Notes: a model not told the origin generated them from the letters alone. 64,000 nucleotides of DNA from Nostoc sp. RI_552 (GCA_016124525.1 WGNO01000026.1:57413-121412); one strand, 5' to 3'. Positions 52,856 to 63,180 are shown, numbered from the stretch's first letter. A program made the numbers and translations.

Positions 52856-55800
52856 ATGTTGAACTCTATTCTGAATCAGATTCTCAAAACCTCAATTGTG
52901 CAGCGTTGGTTTATTGTTGTCTGTGGGATTTTAGTGACGGTGTGGGGAGTATTCACTGTCACTCAGATGCCACTGGACGTGTTTCCCGAATTTGCGCCCC
53001 CCCAGGTGGATATTCACACCGAAGCCATTGGACTAGCTCCAGAGGAAGTAGAATCACAAATTACTGTGCCGATTGAAAGTGCAGTGAATGGTTTGCCGGG
53101 GGTGACTACGGTGCGTTCTTCCTCCAAAGTCGGACTGTCGATGGTGCAGGTGGTGTTTGACCAGGATGCCGACATTTATAAAGCTCGGCAATCAGTGACG
53201 GAACGACTCCAGCAGGTGACAAATCAGTTACCTGAAGGGGTGCATCCACCAGAGATTTCACCGTTGGCATCGCCCTTGGGGACAATTTTACAGTATGCCT
53301 TTACTGTAAATGGCCAAGGGAAAACCTCGCTGATGGATTTGCGCCGCCTGGTGGATAGCACCCTCAGTAACCAAATTTTGTCTGTGCCGGGAGTCACCCA
53401 AGTTACTGTTTACGGTGGAGATGAACGACAGGAACAGGTGCTAGTTGATCCAGCAAAATTGCGATCGCTCAATGTTTCCCTGACGGAAGTGACCAATGCT
53501 GCCAGAGGTGCAAATTCTAATGCTCCCGGTGGATTTCTCGTTGGTGGTGGTCAAGAACTGTTGGTGCGTGGTATTGGCAAGGTAAAATCAATTGCAGACT
53601 TGCAGCAATCTGTGGTGAAGGTGCAAGATGGGAAACCGATTTTGCTCAAAGATGTGGCCCAAGTCAAAACGGGGGCAGCACTGAAGAGGGGAGATGCTAG
53701 TTTTAATGGGCAGTGGGCTGTGGTAATGATGATTAACAAACAGCCTGATGTTGATACTCCCACGGTGACAAAAGCAGTGGAAGCGTTGGTGCAGTGGTTC
53801 CAGGGGACATTGCCCCCTGATGTGCAAGTGGCGCGGACGTTCCGGCAGTCTAATTTCATTGATACTGCCATTGCCAATGTCAGCAGTTCCCTGATTCAAG
53901 GCATCATCATCGTGTCGCTAATCATGCTGTTATTTTTGATGAATTGGCGTACTGCGGTAATTACTCTGAGTGCAATTCCTCTGTCCTTGTTAATTGGCTT
54001 AATGTTTATGAAAGCTTTTGGCTTGGGCATTAACACTATGACCTTGGGCGGTTTAGTGGTAGCTATTGGCTCAGTTGTGGATGACTCAATAGTGGACATG
54101 GAGAACTGCTATCGGGGATTGCGAACCAATCAGGCCCAAGGCAACCCGAAGCATCCCTTTCAGGTGGTTTATGATACATCAGTGGAAGTACGGTTAGCGG
54201 TAATTTTTTCCACAGTAATTATCGTAGTTGTGTTTGCACCAATTTTTAGTTTGACGGGTGTTGAAGGCAACATTTTTGCTCCAATGGGTTGGGCGTATTT
54301 GCTTTCCATCTGCGCGTCTACTTTGGTGGCTATGACTCTTTCCCCTGCTCTGTGTGCAATTCTGCTGGCAAACCAAACCCTACCGCAAGGAGGCACATTC
54401 ATTTCCCGTTGGGCAGAACGGCTATATCGTCCGTTGTTAAATCTCTCGCTGGGATGGCCGCAAATTATTCTGGGTGTGGCACTGGCAGCGTTGGTTGCTG
54501 CTTTTGCCATTATTCCTTCCCTCGGACGGGTGTTTCTGCCTGAATTTCAGGAGAAATCATTGGTCAATTCAATGGTTTTATTTCCAGGGGTTTCCCTCGA
54601 TATGACCCATCGGGCTGGAATGGCGCTGTCTAGTGGGCTCAAAGATAATCCTTTGTATGAGTGGGTGCAAGTACGGGCAGGACGTACTCCAGGGGATGCA
54701 GATGGAGCGGGAGTAAACATGGCTCATGTGGATGTAGAATTGAGTGATTTCGCCCTCCAAGACCGCGAGGCCAGCATTAAACAGTTGCGCCAAGAGTTCA
54801 ATAAACTCCCTGGTGTGGCATCTAACATTGGCGGATTTATTTCTCACCGGATGGATGAAGTGCTGTCGGGGGTGAGAAGTGCGATAGCGGTGAAAATCTT
54901 TGGTCCTGATTTAATTGAACTGCGGAAGATTGGGGAACAAGTGCGAGATGTGATTCAGCCCATTGCTGGGGTTGTAGACTTGCAGCTTGAACCCCAACTG
55001 CCCATTCGTCAAGTACAAATCCATTACGCTCGCGCGGCTGCGGGTACCTATGGATTGAGTATGGAGCAGCTATCCGACTTGGTGGAAACTGCCCTGAATG
55101 GTCGTGTAGTGTCGCAAGTGGCAGACAATCAGCAGTTGATTGATATTTCTGTCTCCTTGACGGAGAAATCCCGCAATAGTTTAGATGCCATTCGCTCTAT
55201 TCCTCTGATTACCCCCACTGGTCAAACCATCCAACTGGGTGCTGTAGCTAAGGTAGACTACGGTATGGGAGCGAATGTTGTGAATAGAGAAGATGTATCA
55301 CGGCTGATAGTTGTTTCGGCAAACGTTGCCGAGCGGGATTTGGGCAGCGTCGTCGGGGATATTCAATCCCAAATTAAACAGAAAATCAAACTCCCCAATG
55401 GCTACTTCATCCAGTACGGGGGACAGTTTGAATCGGAGCAGCGTGCTACTAATAATCTACTGGTATTTAGTATCTTGGCAGCGATAATCATTGCGGTGTT
55501 GATGTTCTTCTCCGTTAAATCGCTTTCCGCGACAATCGCCATTATGCTCAATTTGCCTTTGGCTTTGGTGGGGGGCATTGTCTCCATTGCCTTGAGTGGC
55601 GGTGTGATGTCCATTGCTTCTTTGATTGGATTTATTACCCTTTTTGGCGTTGCCGTCCGCAATGGCTTGTTGTTGGTAGACAACTATAACAATAAGTTTG
55701 CTGAGGGTATGCCACTCAAAGATGTAATTGTCAACGGTTCTCTCGAACGAGTGAACGCCATTCTAATGACTGCCGTCACTTCCGCACTGGGGATGCTGCC

Positions 55801-55984
55801 TTTGGCCATGGCCAGTGGAGCTGGAAATGAAATTTTGCAACCCTTGGCAATTGTAGTTTTGGGCGGTTTATTTACATCTACAGCTTTGACTTTATTAGTC
55901 ATTCCGGCTCTCTACGCCAAATTTGGGAAACAGTTAATACCTCAACAAAAACCTGTTTTGATTAACCAAACATGGTCAAACTAA
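52856..55984 (+). CDS. Heavy-metal efflux RND transporter (CzcA/CusA family)
   Basis: A 1042-residue inner-membrane pump with 12 helices and two large periplasmic loops. It opens like CusA/CzcA (IVQRWFIVVCGILVTVWGV, then QMPLDVFPEFAPPQVDI). The helix IV motif reads VVAIGSVVDDSIVDMEN, with the acidic residues needed for proton coupling; from memory this is closer to the HME5-like group than to CzcA (DFGxxVD). Substrate is not fixed. The kinase-regulator pair upstream suggests metal induction, possibly nickel or copper. No outer-membrane channel gene is nearby. Confidence 0.92.
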   Translation: MLNSILNQILKTSIVQRWFIVVCGILVTVWGVFTVTQMPLDVFPEFAPPQVDIHTEAIGLAPEEVESQITVPIESAVNGLPGVTTVRSSSKVGLSMVQVVFDQDADIYKARQSVTERLQQVTNQLPEGVHPPEISPLASPLGTILQYAFTVNGQGKTSLMDLRRLVDSTLSNQILSVPGVTQVTVYGGDERQEQVLVDPAKLRSLNVSLTEVTNAARGANSNAPGGFLVGGGQELLVRGIGKVKSIADLQQSVVKVQDGKPILLKDVAQVKTGAALKRGDASFNGQWAVVMMINKQPDVDTPTVTKAVEALVQWFQGTLPPDVQVARTFRQSNFIDTAIANVSSSLIQGIIIVSLIMLLFLMNWRTAVITLSAIPLSLLIGLMFMKAFGLGINTMTLGGLVVAIGSVVDDSIVDMENCYRGLRTNQAQGNPKHPFQVVYDTSVEVRLAVIFSTVIIVVVFAPIFSLTGVEGNIFAPMGWAYLLSICASTLVAMTLSPALCAILLANQTLPQGGTFISRWAERLYRPLLNLSLGWPQIILGVALAALVAAFAIIPSLGRVFLPEFQEKSLVNSMVLFPGVSLDMTHRAGMALSSGLKDNPLYEWVQVRAGRTPGDADGAGVNMAHVDVELSDFALQDREASIKQLRQEFNKLPGVASNIGGFISHRMDEVLSGVRSAIAVKIFGPDLIELRKIGEQVRDVIQPIAGVVDLQLEPQLPIRQVQIHYARAAAGTYGLSMEQLSDLVETALNGRVVSQVADNQQLIDISVSLTEKSRNSLDAIRSIPLITPTGQTIQLGAVAKVDYGMGANVVNREDVSRLIVVSANVAERDLGSVVGDIQSQIKQKIKLPNGYFIQYGGQFESEQRATNNLLVFSILAAIIIAVLMFFSVKSLSATIAIMLNLPLALVGGIVSIALSGGVMSIASLIGFITLFGVAVRNGLLLVDNYNNKFAEGMPLKDVIVNGSLERVNAILMTAVTSALGMLPLAMASGAGNEILQPLAIVVLGGLFTSTALTLLVIPALYAKFGKQLIPQQKPVLINQTWSN

Positions 55985-56035
55985 TAACTATGATTTTGTG
56001 ATTAGTACCATAAGTTGTTGATGCCATGAGCTAAG

Positions 56036-56063
56036 AATCCTCCGGCTAAAAGCCGGAGGGATT
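56036..56063. terminator. Bidirectional hairpin between the RND and HdrB-like genes
   Basis: AATCC-TCCGGCT-AAA-AGCCGGA-G-GGATT forms a 12-bp stem with one bulged G. It lies in the convergent space between two stops. Similar stems occur near IS200/IS605 ends in cyanobacteria, but no transposase is present. Confidence 0.7.
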
Positions 56064-56094
56064 GTTACATGATGATGCAACCCTTATACTATGT

Positions 56095-57009
56095 CTATCC
56101 TGCTAAAAATCCCAGTTTTTCTAACACTGGCTGAGTAGAAACAATGTGACGATCTAAGCCCAATTCTTTGGGGCTAACCCCTAAAGCCAAAGCTATCAAC
56201 TGTGGTAAATGCAGCACTGGTAAACCTAGCCGCTTGTTAATCACCTTTTCTACCTCTGGTTGACGAGAATCTAAATTCAAATGACACAAGGGACAAGGAG
56301 TAACCATACAGTCAGCACCTTGAGCTAAGGCTGCTTCAATATGCATCCCAGCCATCTGAAATGATGGGGTAGGGGCGTAACTGGCAAGGGGCCAGCCACA
56401 ACATTGGGTGCGACCACGGTAATAAATTGGTGTTGCCCCTACTGCTCGAAACATATTTTCCATACCTTCAGGGTGGAAAGGGTCATCATCAGGCATATAT
56501 TTTTGCCCCCGCAGCAGATAGCAGCCATAAAAAGCTGCACATTTTAATCCTGTTAACTTGCGAGTGACACGTTTTGTGATTTCGTCTAAACCATAATCTG
56601 TGAGTAGGGCATAGAGGATATGTTTGACTTCGCTAGTTCCACGATAAGGTGAACACCCTTGTTTGTGCAGCAAACTATTGATTTCCTGGACATAGCTAGG
56701 ATTATTTGTTTGACATTCCTTCAGGTTTTCGTTGACGTGACCAATTACACCTTGACAAGTGCTGCAATGAGTCAGCAACGGTAGATTTAATTCTTCTGCT
56801 AAAGCTATATTTCGGGCATTGACAGTATCTTCGAGTAATTGGGAATCTTCTTTAAATGTCCCTGAACCGCAGCAAGCAGCTTTTTTCAATTCAATTAGTT
56901 CAATACCCAATGCTTGGGTCAATGCTCGAGTTGATAAGTAAAGCTCTCGGCAAGCTCCCTGAGCAACACAGCCGGGGTAATAAGCGTATTTCAGCGTAGG
57001 AGATAGCAT
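56095..57009 (-). CDS. HdrB-like CCG-domain protein (CoB-CoM heterodisulfide reductase subunit B family)
   Basis: A 304-residue protein with two cysteine-rich CCG domains. The first is YYPGCVAQGACREL...KAACCGSGTF...THCSTCQG; the second is AAFYGCYLLRG...TQCCGWPLAS...TPCPLCHLNLD. In HdrB these motifs hold non-cubane [4Fe-4S] clusters; in other members (SdhE/SdhC type E, LutA) they link Fe-S flavoproteins to thiols or quinones. Cyanobacteria lack methanogenic cofactors, so a role with succinate dehydrogenase or glycolate-type oxidases is inference. It stands alone, divergent from acpP. Confidence 0.88.
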   Translation of the reverse strand: MLSPTLKYAYYPGCVAQGACRELYLSTRALTQALGIELIELKKAACCGSGTFKEDSQLLEDTVNARNIALAEELNLPLLTHCSTCQGVIGHVNENLKECQTNNPSYVQEINSLLHKQGCSPYRGTSEVKHILYALLTDYGLDEITKRVTRKLTGLKCAAFYGCYLLRGQKYMPDDDPFHPEGMENMFRAVGATPIYYRGRTQCCGWPLASYAPTPSFQMAGMHIEAALAQGADCMVTPCPLCHLNLDSRQPEVEKVINKRLGLPVLHLPQLIALALGVSPKELGLDRHIVSTQPVLEKLGFLAG

Positions 57010-57323
57010 ATAAGTATTTCTCGATAGGGGGAGTTATCCCCGATGATAACTGTTTAATTCATCCTGGTAAGAATTGGTGATGAGGGAGATTTACATTAAT
57101 TTTTAGGGGATGGCGTGGCTTATCTTCCAATCCAGGGGGTTTTTGAGTGGTCGATCTGTTATATTAGGTACAGAGCCTAAGTGTGCCCTTTAGGGAGAGA
57201 GTTTTTTTTGGAAAAGCCCTCGGTAGTATACGGGCGATCCCGCTTTCCGATAAGATGTATATGCTCAAAACCACATTGCCTATCAAGAGCGCATAATAGC
57301 AACTGGTCAAGGACGTTTATCGT
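57010..57323. promoter_or_regulatory. 314-bp divergent region upstream of acpP
   Basis: No ORF. It contains the promoters of acpP and the HdrB-like gene. A TTTTTTTT run near 57203 and a partly self-complementary stretch at 57215-57260 are visible but match no RNA family I know. Confidence 0.4.
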
Positions 57324-57578
57324 ATGAGTCAAGAAGAAATTTTTGCAAAGGTCAAGGAAATTGTTGTCCAACAACTCAGTATTGAGGATGCGGACAAAGT
57401 TATACCAAAAGCTAATTTTGCTAATGATCTGGGGGCTGATTCCCTAGATACGGTTGAATTAGTTATGGCACTGGAAGAAGAATTTGATATCGAAATTCCC
57501 GACGAAGCCGCCGAAAAAATTACGACGGTTCAAGAAGCGGTGGATTACATCAACAATAAGGTTGCTGCATCCGCCTAA
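57324..57578 (+). CDS. acpP: Acyl carrier protein
   Basis: An 84-residue, acidic four-helix protein. The phosphopantetheine site is [18 protein letters not shown] with Ser40. It carries growing acyl chains in type II fatty acid synthesis and supplies acyl groups to LpxD. It is followed by fabF after 157 bp, the usual acpP-fabF order. Confidence 0.97.
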   Translation: MSQEEIFAKVKEIVVQQLSIEDADKVIPKANFANDLGADSLDTVELVMALEEEFDIEIPDEAAEKITTVQEAVDYINNKVAASA

Positions 57579-57582
57579 ATCG

Positions 57583-57708
57583 GCATTGGGGATTGGGTAC
57601 TGAGTATTAATTACTGGTAATAATTGGATATAGATCAAAGTTTTCTTAATAAACTATTATCGGGATTCTTCCAATACCTGCTTCCCAGTCCCCATTCCCC
57701 ATTTTTGC
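57583..57708. repeat. GGGGATTGGG / CCCAGTCCCCATTCCCC inverted repeat between acpP and fabF
   Basis: GGGGATTGGG at about 57587 and CCCAGTCCCCATTCCCC at about 57685 are imperfect complements of a dispersed Nostocales spacer repeat. They may fold the acpP-fabF intergenic RNA. Confidence 0.55.
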
Positions 57709-57735
57709 AGCTTTCTCGCTAATTTGAACTAAGCA

Positions 57736-58992
57736 ATGACAGACTATAAACGTAAACGCGTTGTTGTAACTGGTGTTGGCGCGATTACACCTATTGGTAA
57801 CACACCAGATGAGTATTGGAAAGGATTGTTAAGTGGACGCAATGGCATTGACAAAATCACATTATTCGATGCTGATGCGTCTAAGCATGATTGCCGCATA
57901 GCTGGTGAGGTCAAAAACTTTGATCCAATGGCTTACATGGATCGCAAGGAAGCCAAGCGCATGGATCGGTTCGCTCAATTTGGCGTATCAGCAGCTAAAC
58001 AAGCTGTCTCTGATGCCAGGTTTGTTATTAATGAACTAAACGCTGAACAGGTGGGAGTAATAATTGGCTCCGGCGTGGGTGGACTAAAAGTGATGGAAGA
58101 CCAGCAAACAATCTACCTCAACCGTGGACCCGACCGCTGTAGTCCGTTCATGATACCAATGATGATCGCCAATATGGCGGCAGGACTAACAGCGATTCAC
58201 ACTGGGGCAAAAGGTCCTAATTGCTGTGCTGTCACCGCCTGCGCCGCAGGTTCCAATGCCATTGGAGATGCTTTTCGCCTGATTCAAAATGGTTATGCTC
58301 AGGCCATGATTTGTGGGGGGTGTGAAGCAGCAATTACACCTCTGGGTGTGGCTGGGTTTGCCGCAGCAAGAGCGCTTTCAACTCGCAATGATGAACCAGC
58401 CCATGCATGCCGTCCTTTCGACCGCGATCGCGATGGGTTTGTCATGGGAGAAGGCTCGGGAATTCTGGTCTTAGAAGAGCTAGGACATGCTCTCAGTCGT
58501 GGCGCTCGTATTTATGCGGAAATGATCGGCTATGGTATGACCTGTGACGCTTATCACATCACTGCCCCAGTACCTGGTGGAGAAGGTGCGGCCAGAGCTA
58601 TTCAACTAGCCCTGAAAGATGCCGGCATAACTCCAGATATGGTCAGCTATATTAACGCTCATGGCACTAGTACCCCAGCTAATGATGTGACTGAAACTGC
58701 CGCTATGAAAATGGCTTTAGGCAAACACGCTTATAACATCGCTATCAGTTCCACTAAATCGATGACAGGTCATCTTTTGGGTGGTTCGGGAGGGATTGAA
58801 GCAGTAGCAACAGTTTTGGCCATCGCTAATGATCAAATTCCCCCTACTATCAATCTCGTCAATCCCGATCCAGAGTGTGACCTGGATTACGTGGCTAATC
58901 ACAGTCGCTCTCAGACAGTGGCGATGGCACTATCCAATTCTTTTGGCTTTGGTGGACATAATGTCACACTAGCCTTTAAGAAATACATCTAA
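57736..58992 (+). CDS. fabF: 3-oxoacyl-ACP synthase II
   Basis: A 418-residue condensing enzyme that elongates acyl-ACP with malonyl-ACP. The thiolase fold is complete: RVVVTGVGAITPIG at the start, active-site Cys in TACAAGSNAIG, His in INAHGTSTPAND and KSMTGHLLGGSGG, and the C-terminal SFGFGGHN. Length is normal for FabF. It follows acpP and is followed by tkt after 324 bp. Confidence 0.97.
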   Translation: MTDYKRKRVVVTGVGAITPIGNTPDEYWKGLLSGRNGIDKITLFDADASKHDCRIAGEVKNFDPMAYMDRKEAKRMDRFAQFGVSAAKQAVSDARFVINELNAEQVGVIIGSGVGGLKVMEDQQTIYLNRGPDRCSPFMIPMMIANMAAGLTAIHTGAKGPNCCAVTACAAGSNAIGDAFRLIQNGYAQAMICGGCEAAITPLGVAGFAAARALSTRNDEPAHACRPFDRDRDGFVMGEGSGILVLEELGHALSRGARIYAEMIGYGMTCDAYHITAPVPGGEGAARAIQLALKDAGITPDMVSYINAHGTSTPANDVTETAAMKMALGKHAYNIAISSTKSMTGHLLGGSGGIEAVATVLAIANDQIPPTINLVNPDPECDLDYVANHSRSQTVAMALSNSFGFGGHNVTLAFKKYI

Positions 58993-59316
58993 AATTTTCA
59001 ACTCTGCGATTTTTCTCGTCTTCTGAGATAATTGTGTGAAAAGTATCACAAATATCCTTTATTGCTAAATCAAGCGTTCAGCATAACCTAATTATTGGCC
59101 TGATTTATCACTAGAATCTCAGGATACCCCGCTTGTTCATCAACAATGGAGAATGGGATGATGAGGATACTGTGGGAAATTTTCATCAGTGATTCAGTTA
59201 CTAAGTTAAATGAATAAAACTGATAACCTTTAACTGTTAACTGCTCACTATTCAAAATAACTCCAGTTACAAGACAAGCTCCAAGAGTGCTAACCCGTCG
59301 TTAAAAATAAGAGATT
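58993..59316. promoter_or_regulatory. 324-bp intergenic region upstream of tkt
   Basis: No ORF and no clear terminator for fabF. It presumably holds the tkt promoter. A GAGTGCTAAC string at 59285 resembles one CIRCE arm, but the second arm is absent. Nothing else was recognised. Confidence 0.4.
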
Positions 59317-61329
59317 ATGGCTGTTGCAACCCAATCCCTTGAAGAACTTTGTATTAACTCGATTCGCTTTTTGGCAATTGATGCTGTAGAAAAAGCTAAA
59401 TCGGGACACCCAGGACTGCCGATGGGCGCAGCTCCTATGGCTTTTGTCCTCTGGGACCAGTTTATGCGGTTTAACCCCAAAAATCCCAGTTGGTTCAATC
59501 GCGATCGCTTTGTCTTGTCAGCCGGTCATGGCTCTATGTTGCAGTACGCTCTGCTCTATTTGACAGGCTACGATAGCGTCACAATTGAAGACATTAAACA
59601 ATTCCGTCAATGGGGTTCTAAAACCCCAGGACACCCAGAAAACTTTGAAACACCAGGTGTAGAAGTTACTACTGGTCCCTTAGGACAAGGTATTGCTAAT
59701 GCTGTTGGTTTAGCCATGGCAGAAGCTCATCTAGCTGCTAGATTCAACAAACCAGATGCCAAGATTGTTGACCACTACACTTATGTAATTTTGGGTGATG
59801 GTTGTAACATGGAAGGAGTTTCTGGTGAAGCTGCTTCTTTTGCGGGACACTTGGGCTTGGGCAAACTTATTGCTTTGTATGACGACAACCACATCTCTAT
59901 CGATGGTTCTACAGACGTAGCCTTCACGGAAGATGTATCCAAACGTTTTGAAGCTTATGGTTGGCACGTTCTACACGTTGAAAATGGTAATACCGATTTA
60001 GAGGCCATTGCCAAAGCCATTGAAGCAGCTAAGGCTGTCACTGACAAGCCCACTATGATTAAGGTAACCACCACCATTGGTTATGGTTCTCCCAATAAAG
60101 CTAACACTGCCGGTGTTCACGGTGCTGCTCTGGGGCCAGAGGAAGTTGCATTAACTCGTAAGGAACTGAAGTGGGAACACGAACCTTTCGTCATTCCTCA
60201 AGACGTTCTCGATCACACACTCAAAGCAGTGGAACGTGGCGCTAACTACGAAGTTGAATGGAACAAGGCTGTTGCTGAGTACAAAGCCAAATATCCCCAA
60301 GAAGCAGCAGAATTTGAACGTTACCTCAGTGGCAAACTACCCGAAGATTGGGATCAAGTTCTACCTACCTACACTGCTGGAGATAAAGGATTACCTACCC
60401 GCAAACACTCAGAAACTTGTTTGAATAAATTAGCTACAGTTTTACCTGAGTTAATCGGTGGTTCTGCTGACTTGACTCACTCTAACTTAACTGAACTCAA
60501 GGGCAAAGGGGACTTCCAAAAAGGACAATACCAAAACCCCAACATTCACTTTGGTGTTCGGGAACACGCTATGGGTGCTATCTGTAACGGTATTGGTTTA
60601 CATGGTTCTGGCTTAATTTCCTATGGTGCCACCTTCTTAATCTTCACAGATTATATGCGTGCTGCCATTCGCTTGTCTGCTTTGTCCCAAGTGGGAGCAA
60701 TTTGGGTAATGACTCACGACTCTATTGGACAAGGTGAAGATGGCCCCACACACCAACCAATAGAAACTTTGGCTTCCTTGCGTGCCATTCCTAACTTGAC
60801 TGTAATTCGCCCCGCCGACGGTAACGAATGCTCTGGCGCTTACAAGGTGGCAATTACCAAAGCAAAACAAAACGCTCCTACTTTATTAGCTTTCACCCGT
60901 CAAGCTGTTCCTAACTTAGCAGGTACATCTGTTGAGAATGTTGCCAAGGGTGCTTACACATTGGTAGATTGCCAAGGCACCCCAGATATTATCTTAATTG
61001 GTACTGGTTCGGAAGTTAGCCTCTGTGTGACCGCAGGGGAAAAACTCACAGCCGAAGGTAAAAAAGTTCGCGTGGTTTCCATGCCTTCTACTGATTTGTT
61101 TGAAGCACAAGATGCAGCTTATAAAGAATCTGTACTACCTAAAGCTGTTACCAAGCGTTTGGCTGTAGAAGCTGCTTGTAGCTTCGGCTGGCATAAGTAT
61201 GTTGGTATTGAAGGTGACACTGTGAGCATTGATCGGTTTGGTGCTTCTGCTCCTGGTGGTGTTTGTATGGAGAAATTTGGTTTTAGCGTTGATAATGTTT
61301 TAGCTAAGGCTAAAGCTTTGTTGGGTTAA
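59317..61329 (+). CDS. tkt: Transketolase
   Basis: A 670-residue thiamine-diphosphate enzyme of the Calvin cycle and pentose phosphate pathway. It moves two-carbon units between sugar phosphates. Visible: [15 protein letters not shown] with a TPP-site His, [14 protein letters not shown], the Mg/TPP motif [10 protein letters not shown], and the pyrimidine-binding [14 protein letters not shown]. The C-terminal domain is complete. In cyanobacteria it serves both photosynthetic carbon fixation and night-time sugar use. A terminator follows at 61362. Confidence 0.97.
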   Translation: MAVATQSLEELCINSIRFLAIDAVEKAKSGHPGLPMGAAPMAFVLWDQFMRFNPKNPSWFNRDRFVLSAGHGSMLQYALLYLTGYDSVTIEDIKQFRQWGSKTPGHPENFETPGVEVTTGPLGQGIANAVGLAMAEAHLAARFNKPDAKIVDHYTYVILGDGCNMEGVSGEAASFAGHLGLGKLIALYDDNHISIDGSTDVAFTEDVSKRFEAYGWHVLHVENGNTDLEAIAKAIEAAKAVTDKPTMIKVTTTIGYGSPNKANTAGVHGAALGPEEVALTRKELKWEHEPFVIPQDVLDHTLKAVERGANYEVEWNKAVAEYKAKYPQEAAEFERYLSGKLPEDWDQVLPTYTAGDKGLPTRKHSETCLNKLATVLPELIGGSADLTHSNLTELKGKGDFQKGQYQNPNIHFGVREHAMGAICNGIGLHGSGLISYGATFLIFTDYMRAAIRLSALSQVGAIWVMTHDSIGQGEDGPTHQPIETLASLRAIPNLTVIRPADGNECSGAYKVAITKAKQNAPTLLAFTRQAVPNLAGTSVENVAKGAYTLVDCQGTPDIILIGTGSEVSLCVTAGEKLTAEGKKVRVVSMPSTDLFEAQDAAYKESVLPKAVTKRLAVEAACSFGWHKYVGIEGDTVSIDRFGASAPGGVCMEKFGFSVDNVLAKAKALLG

Positions 61330-61361
61330 TTAGCAACGCAATATTCTCTTAAATTTTTCTG

Positions 61362-61390
61362 GGGTGGGCGAACAGCTCTCCCTTTTTTTT
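61362..61390 (+). terminator. Intrinsic terminator of tkt
   Basis: GGGTGGGC-GAACA-GCTCTCCC forms an 8-bp stem with one mismatch and one G-T pair, followed by eight T. It lies in the convergent gap before glk. Confidence 0.8.
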
Positions 61391-61417
61391 CCCCTACACT
61401 TAAATAAGTGAATGATG

Positions 61418-62443
61418 TTACAACCTAGCTGCACGTAAAGCTGCACCAATTAGCCCCACTTGTTGATTGAGTATAATATGCACAGGTATGTCCTCCATCA
61501 GGGGACGCATCCTTCCTTTTTGGCTGAAGTTTAACAGAAAAGTGCCTTTTTGAATTAGGGGTAATATTTTGGGGGCAATGCCACCAGCAATATATAAGCC
61601 GCCATAAGGTAGTAATTTGAGAGCAAGATTGCCTGCTTCGGCTCCGTAAATGTCTACAAATAATTCTAAGGTTTGTAATGATAGGCGATCGCTTCCTTCT
61701 AGTGCAGCTTTACCAATAGCAGCACCTGGGTCAACGGTTTTTTCCTGTTGTCCTGCTTCTTGTTCCCAAGTTCTGACGATTTGGGCGATTTCTGGTGATT
61801 CGCTGGAGAGTTTGCGGTCACGTAAAAATTGGTAAATTGCCACTATTCCCTGTCCAGACACCACCCTTTCTACAGAAACACGCTGAATATTGTGTTTATC
61901 CAGTAAGTATTTCAATATTTGAAATTCTAACTCACTGCGGGGGGCAAAGTCAGCGTGTCCACCTTCTGAGGGAAAGACTTGATAGTAGTTACCTTGTTTA
62001 ATTAAAAATCCTTGTCCTAAGCCGGTACCAGCACCAATAATACCAATGGGTGCTTCTGGTTGAAGTTTACCAGGTTGCAAGGTGAGTAAATCTTGTTTAC
62101 TTAAACCGAAAATGCCGTAACCCACCGCTGCAAAGTCATTGATTAGGCACATGGAGTTGATACTTAGTTCTTGTTTTAAACGTTCGGTATCAATAAACCA
62201 AGTTAAGTTAGTTAACTTGGCTGTGTTATTTACCACTGGCCCGGCTATGGCAAAACAGGCTCTTTGTGGTACTGGTGTATTAGCCTGGCTGAGAAACTGC
62301 TGCACCAAGGGTACTAAATCCAGAAAATCTCCACTGCGGTAAGTTTCTTCATAGACAGTTTGTAAGTCCAGTGAGTTGGATACCTCCACTAACCGTAAAA
62401 TAGTCTTAGTGCCGCCGATGTCTCCTGCTAGTAACAAGGTCAT
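61418..62443 (-). CDS. glk: Glucokinase
   Basis: A 341-residue enzyme of the bacterial Glk family, phosphorylating glucose with ATP. The phosphate-binding opening is LLAGDIGGTKTILRL, the sugar-binding segment INDFAAVGYGI, the ATP region IIGAGTGLGQGFLI, and the acidic SEGGHADFAPR. The C-terminal GGLYIAGGIAPKIL is conserved. It converges on tkt, linking free glucose to the pentose phosphate and glycolytic routes used in darkness and in heterocysts. Confidence 0.94.
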   Translation of the reverse strand: MTLLLAGDIGGTKTILRLVEVSNSLDLQTVYEETYRSGDFLDLVPLVQQFLSQANTPVPQRACFAIAGPVVNNTAKLTNLTWFIDTERLKQELSINSMCLINDFAAVGYGIFGLSKQDLLTLQPGKLQPEAPIGIIGAGTGLGQGFLIKQGNYYQVFPSEGGHADFAPRSELEFQILKYLLDKHNIQRVSVERVVSGQGIVAIYQFLRDRKLSSESPEIAQIVRTWEQEAGQQEKTVDPGAAIGKAALEGSDRLSLQTLELFVDIYGAEAGNLALKLLPYGGLYIAGGIAPKILPLIQKGTFLLNFSQKGRMRPLMEDIPVHIILNQQVGLIGAALRAARL

Positions 62444-62504
62444 ACAATTTAATGAGGGAATTAATTATTGTTTCTGTAGAATAGTGACAAATCCTGATGT
62501 GGAT

Positions 62505-63152
62505 TTAAGCAAATCGAATTACTTGTTCTATTTCGGTTAAATGAGAAGTATCTCCGTTGAGTTCTAGCAACCATTCTGGGTCTTGGCGCACGACTTTTAC
62601 TAAGGAACATAAAGAAGCCTTAACTTCTGTTTTGGCAATGTCCCCTACTAGTCCTATGGCTGCACCCAGTACAGATGCACCGTGTCCTATCAGCAAAATA
62701 TCCTGGGGATGGTATTCCTGAGCCAAGGATAAAGCAGTTCGTCCAGAACGTTGCTGTACTTTTTCCTCAGTTTCGGGATATTCAGCAGGAATACGGGGTG
62801 TGTAGCTAGTATCAATTCTGGGGAATAATTCTGCTAAGGCTGGAACTGACAATCTTTCTGGTTCTTCTGTCATCCAGTCAGGATTTAGCCACTCACTCAA
62901 ACCTGTTTCTAGTTTAATGGGTAAATCTAAGATTTCTGCAACTGCGTTGGCAGTTTGTACGGTGCGAAGAAATGGAGACGCGAAAATATGAGCAATTTTT
63001 TCGGTTTGCAAGCGTTGAGCTAACTGCTGTGTTTGTACTATACCATCATCAGACAAGGGTGGATCGTAGCGTCTTTCCGCAGTGAGAAACCAATCAGGGT
63101 TTACGAAGTCAAGGCGGTTAGCGTGTCTTGCGATCCAAACTATTTGATTCAT
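62505..63152 (-). CDS. Histidine phosphatase (phosphoglycerate mutase-like) family protein
   Basis: The ATG at 63152 is chosen because the first beta strand with the catalytic motif begins at once (MNQIVWIARHANRLDF); an ATG at 63167 is the alternative and the TTG at 63200 is unlikely. The 215-residue product has RHA with the phosphorylated His, then LSDDGIVQTQQLAQRL, FASPFLRTVQTANAVAEIL and a second His in LLIGHGASVLGAAIGLVG. The family includes phosphatases for sugars, nucleotides and proteins. The substrate is unknown. It lies 61 bp upstream of glk on the same strand. Confidence 0.88.
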   Translation of the reverse strand: MNQIVWIARHANRLDFVNPDWFLTAERRYDPPLSDDGIVQTQQLAQRLQTEKIAHIFASPFLRTVQTANAVAEILDLPIKLETGLSEWLNPDWMTEEPERLSVPALAELFPRIDTSYTPRIPAEYPETEEKVQQRSGRTALSLAQEYHPQDILLIGHGASVLGAAIGLVGDIAKTEVKASLCSLVKVVRQDPEWLLELNGDTSHLTEIEQVIRFA

Positions 63153-63180
63153 GGTATGGTCTGACATTTTTAATATAAAG

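Noticed and set aside
53551..54847. Several 60-113 codon frames on the minus strand of the RND gene
   Set aside because: They lie opposite a clearly coding gene, have no ribosome sites and no recognisable protein pattern; they are shadows of its codon use.
57215..57260. Possible small RNA (Yfr-like) upstream of acpP
   Set aside because: The stretch is partly self-complementary but lacks the conserved Yfr1 or Yfr2 motifs I know.
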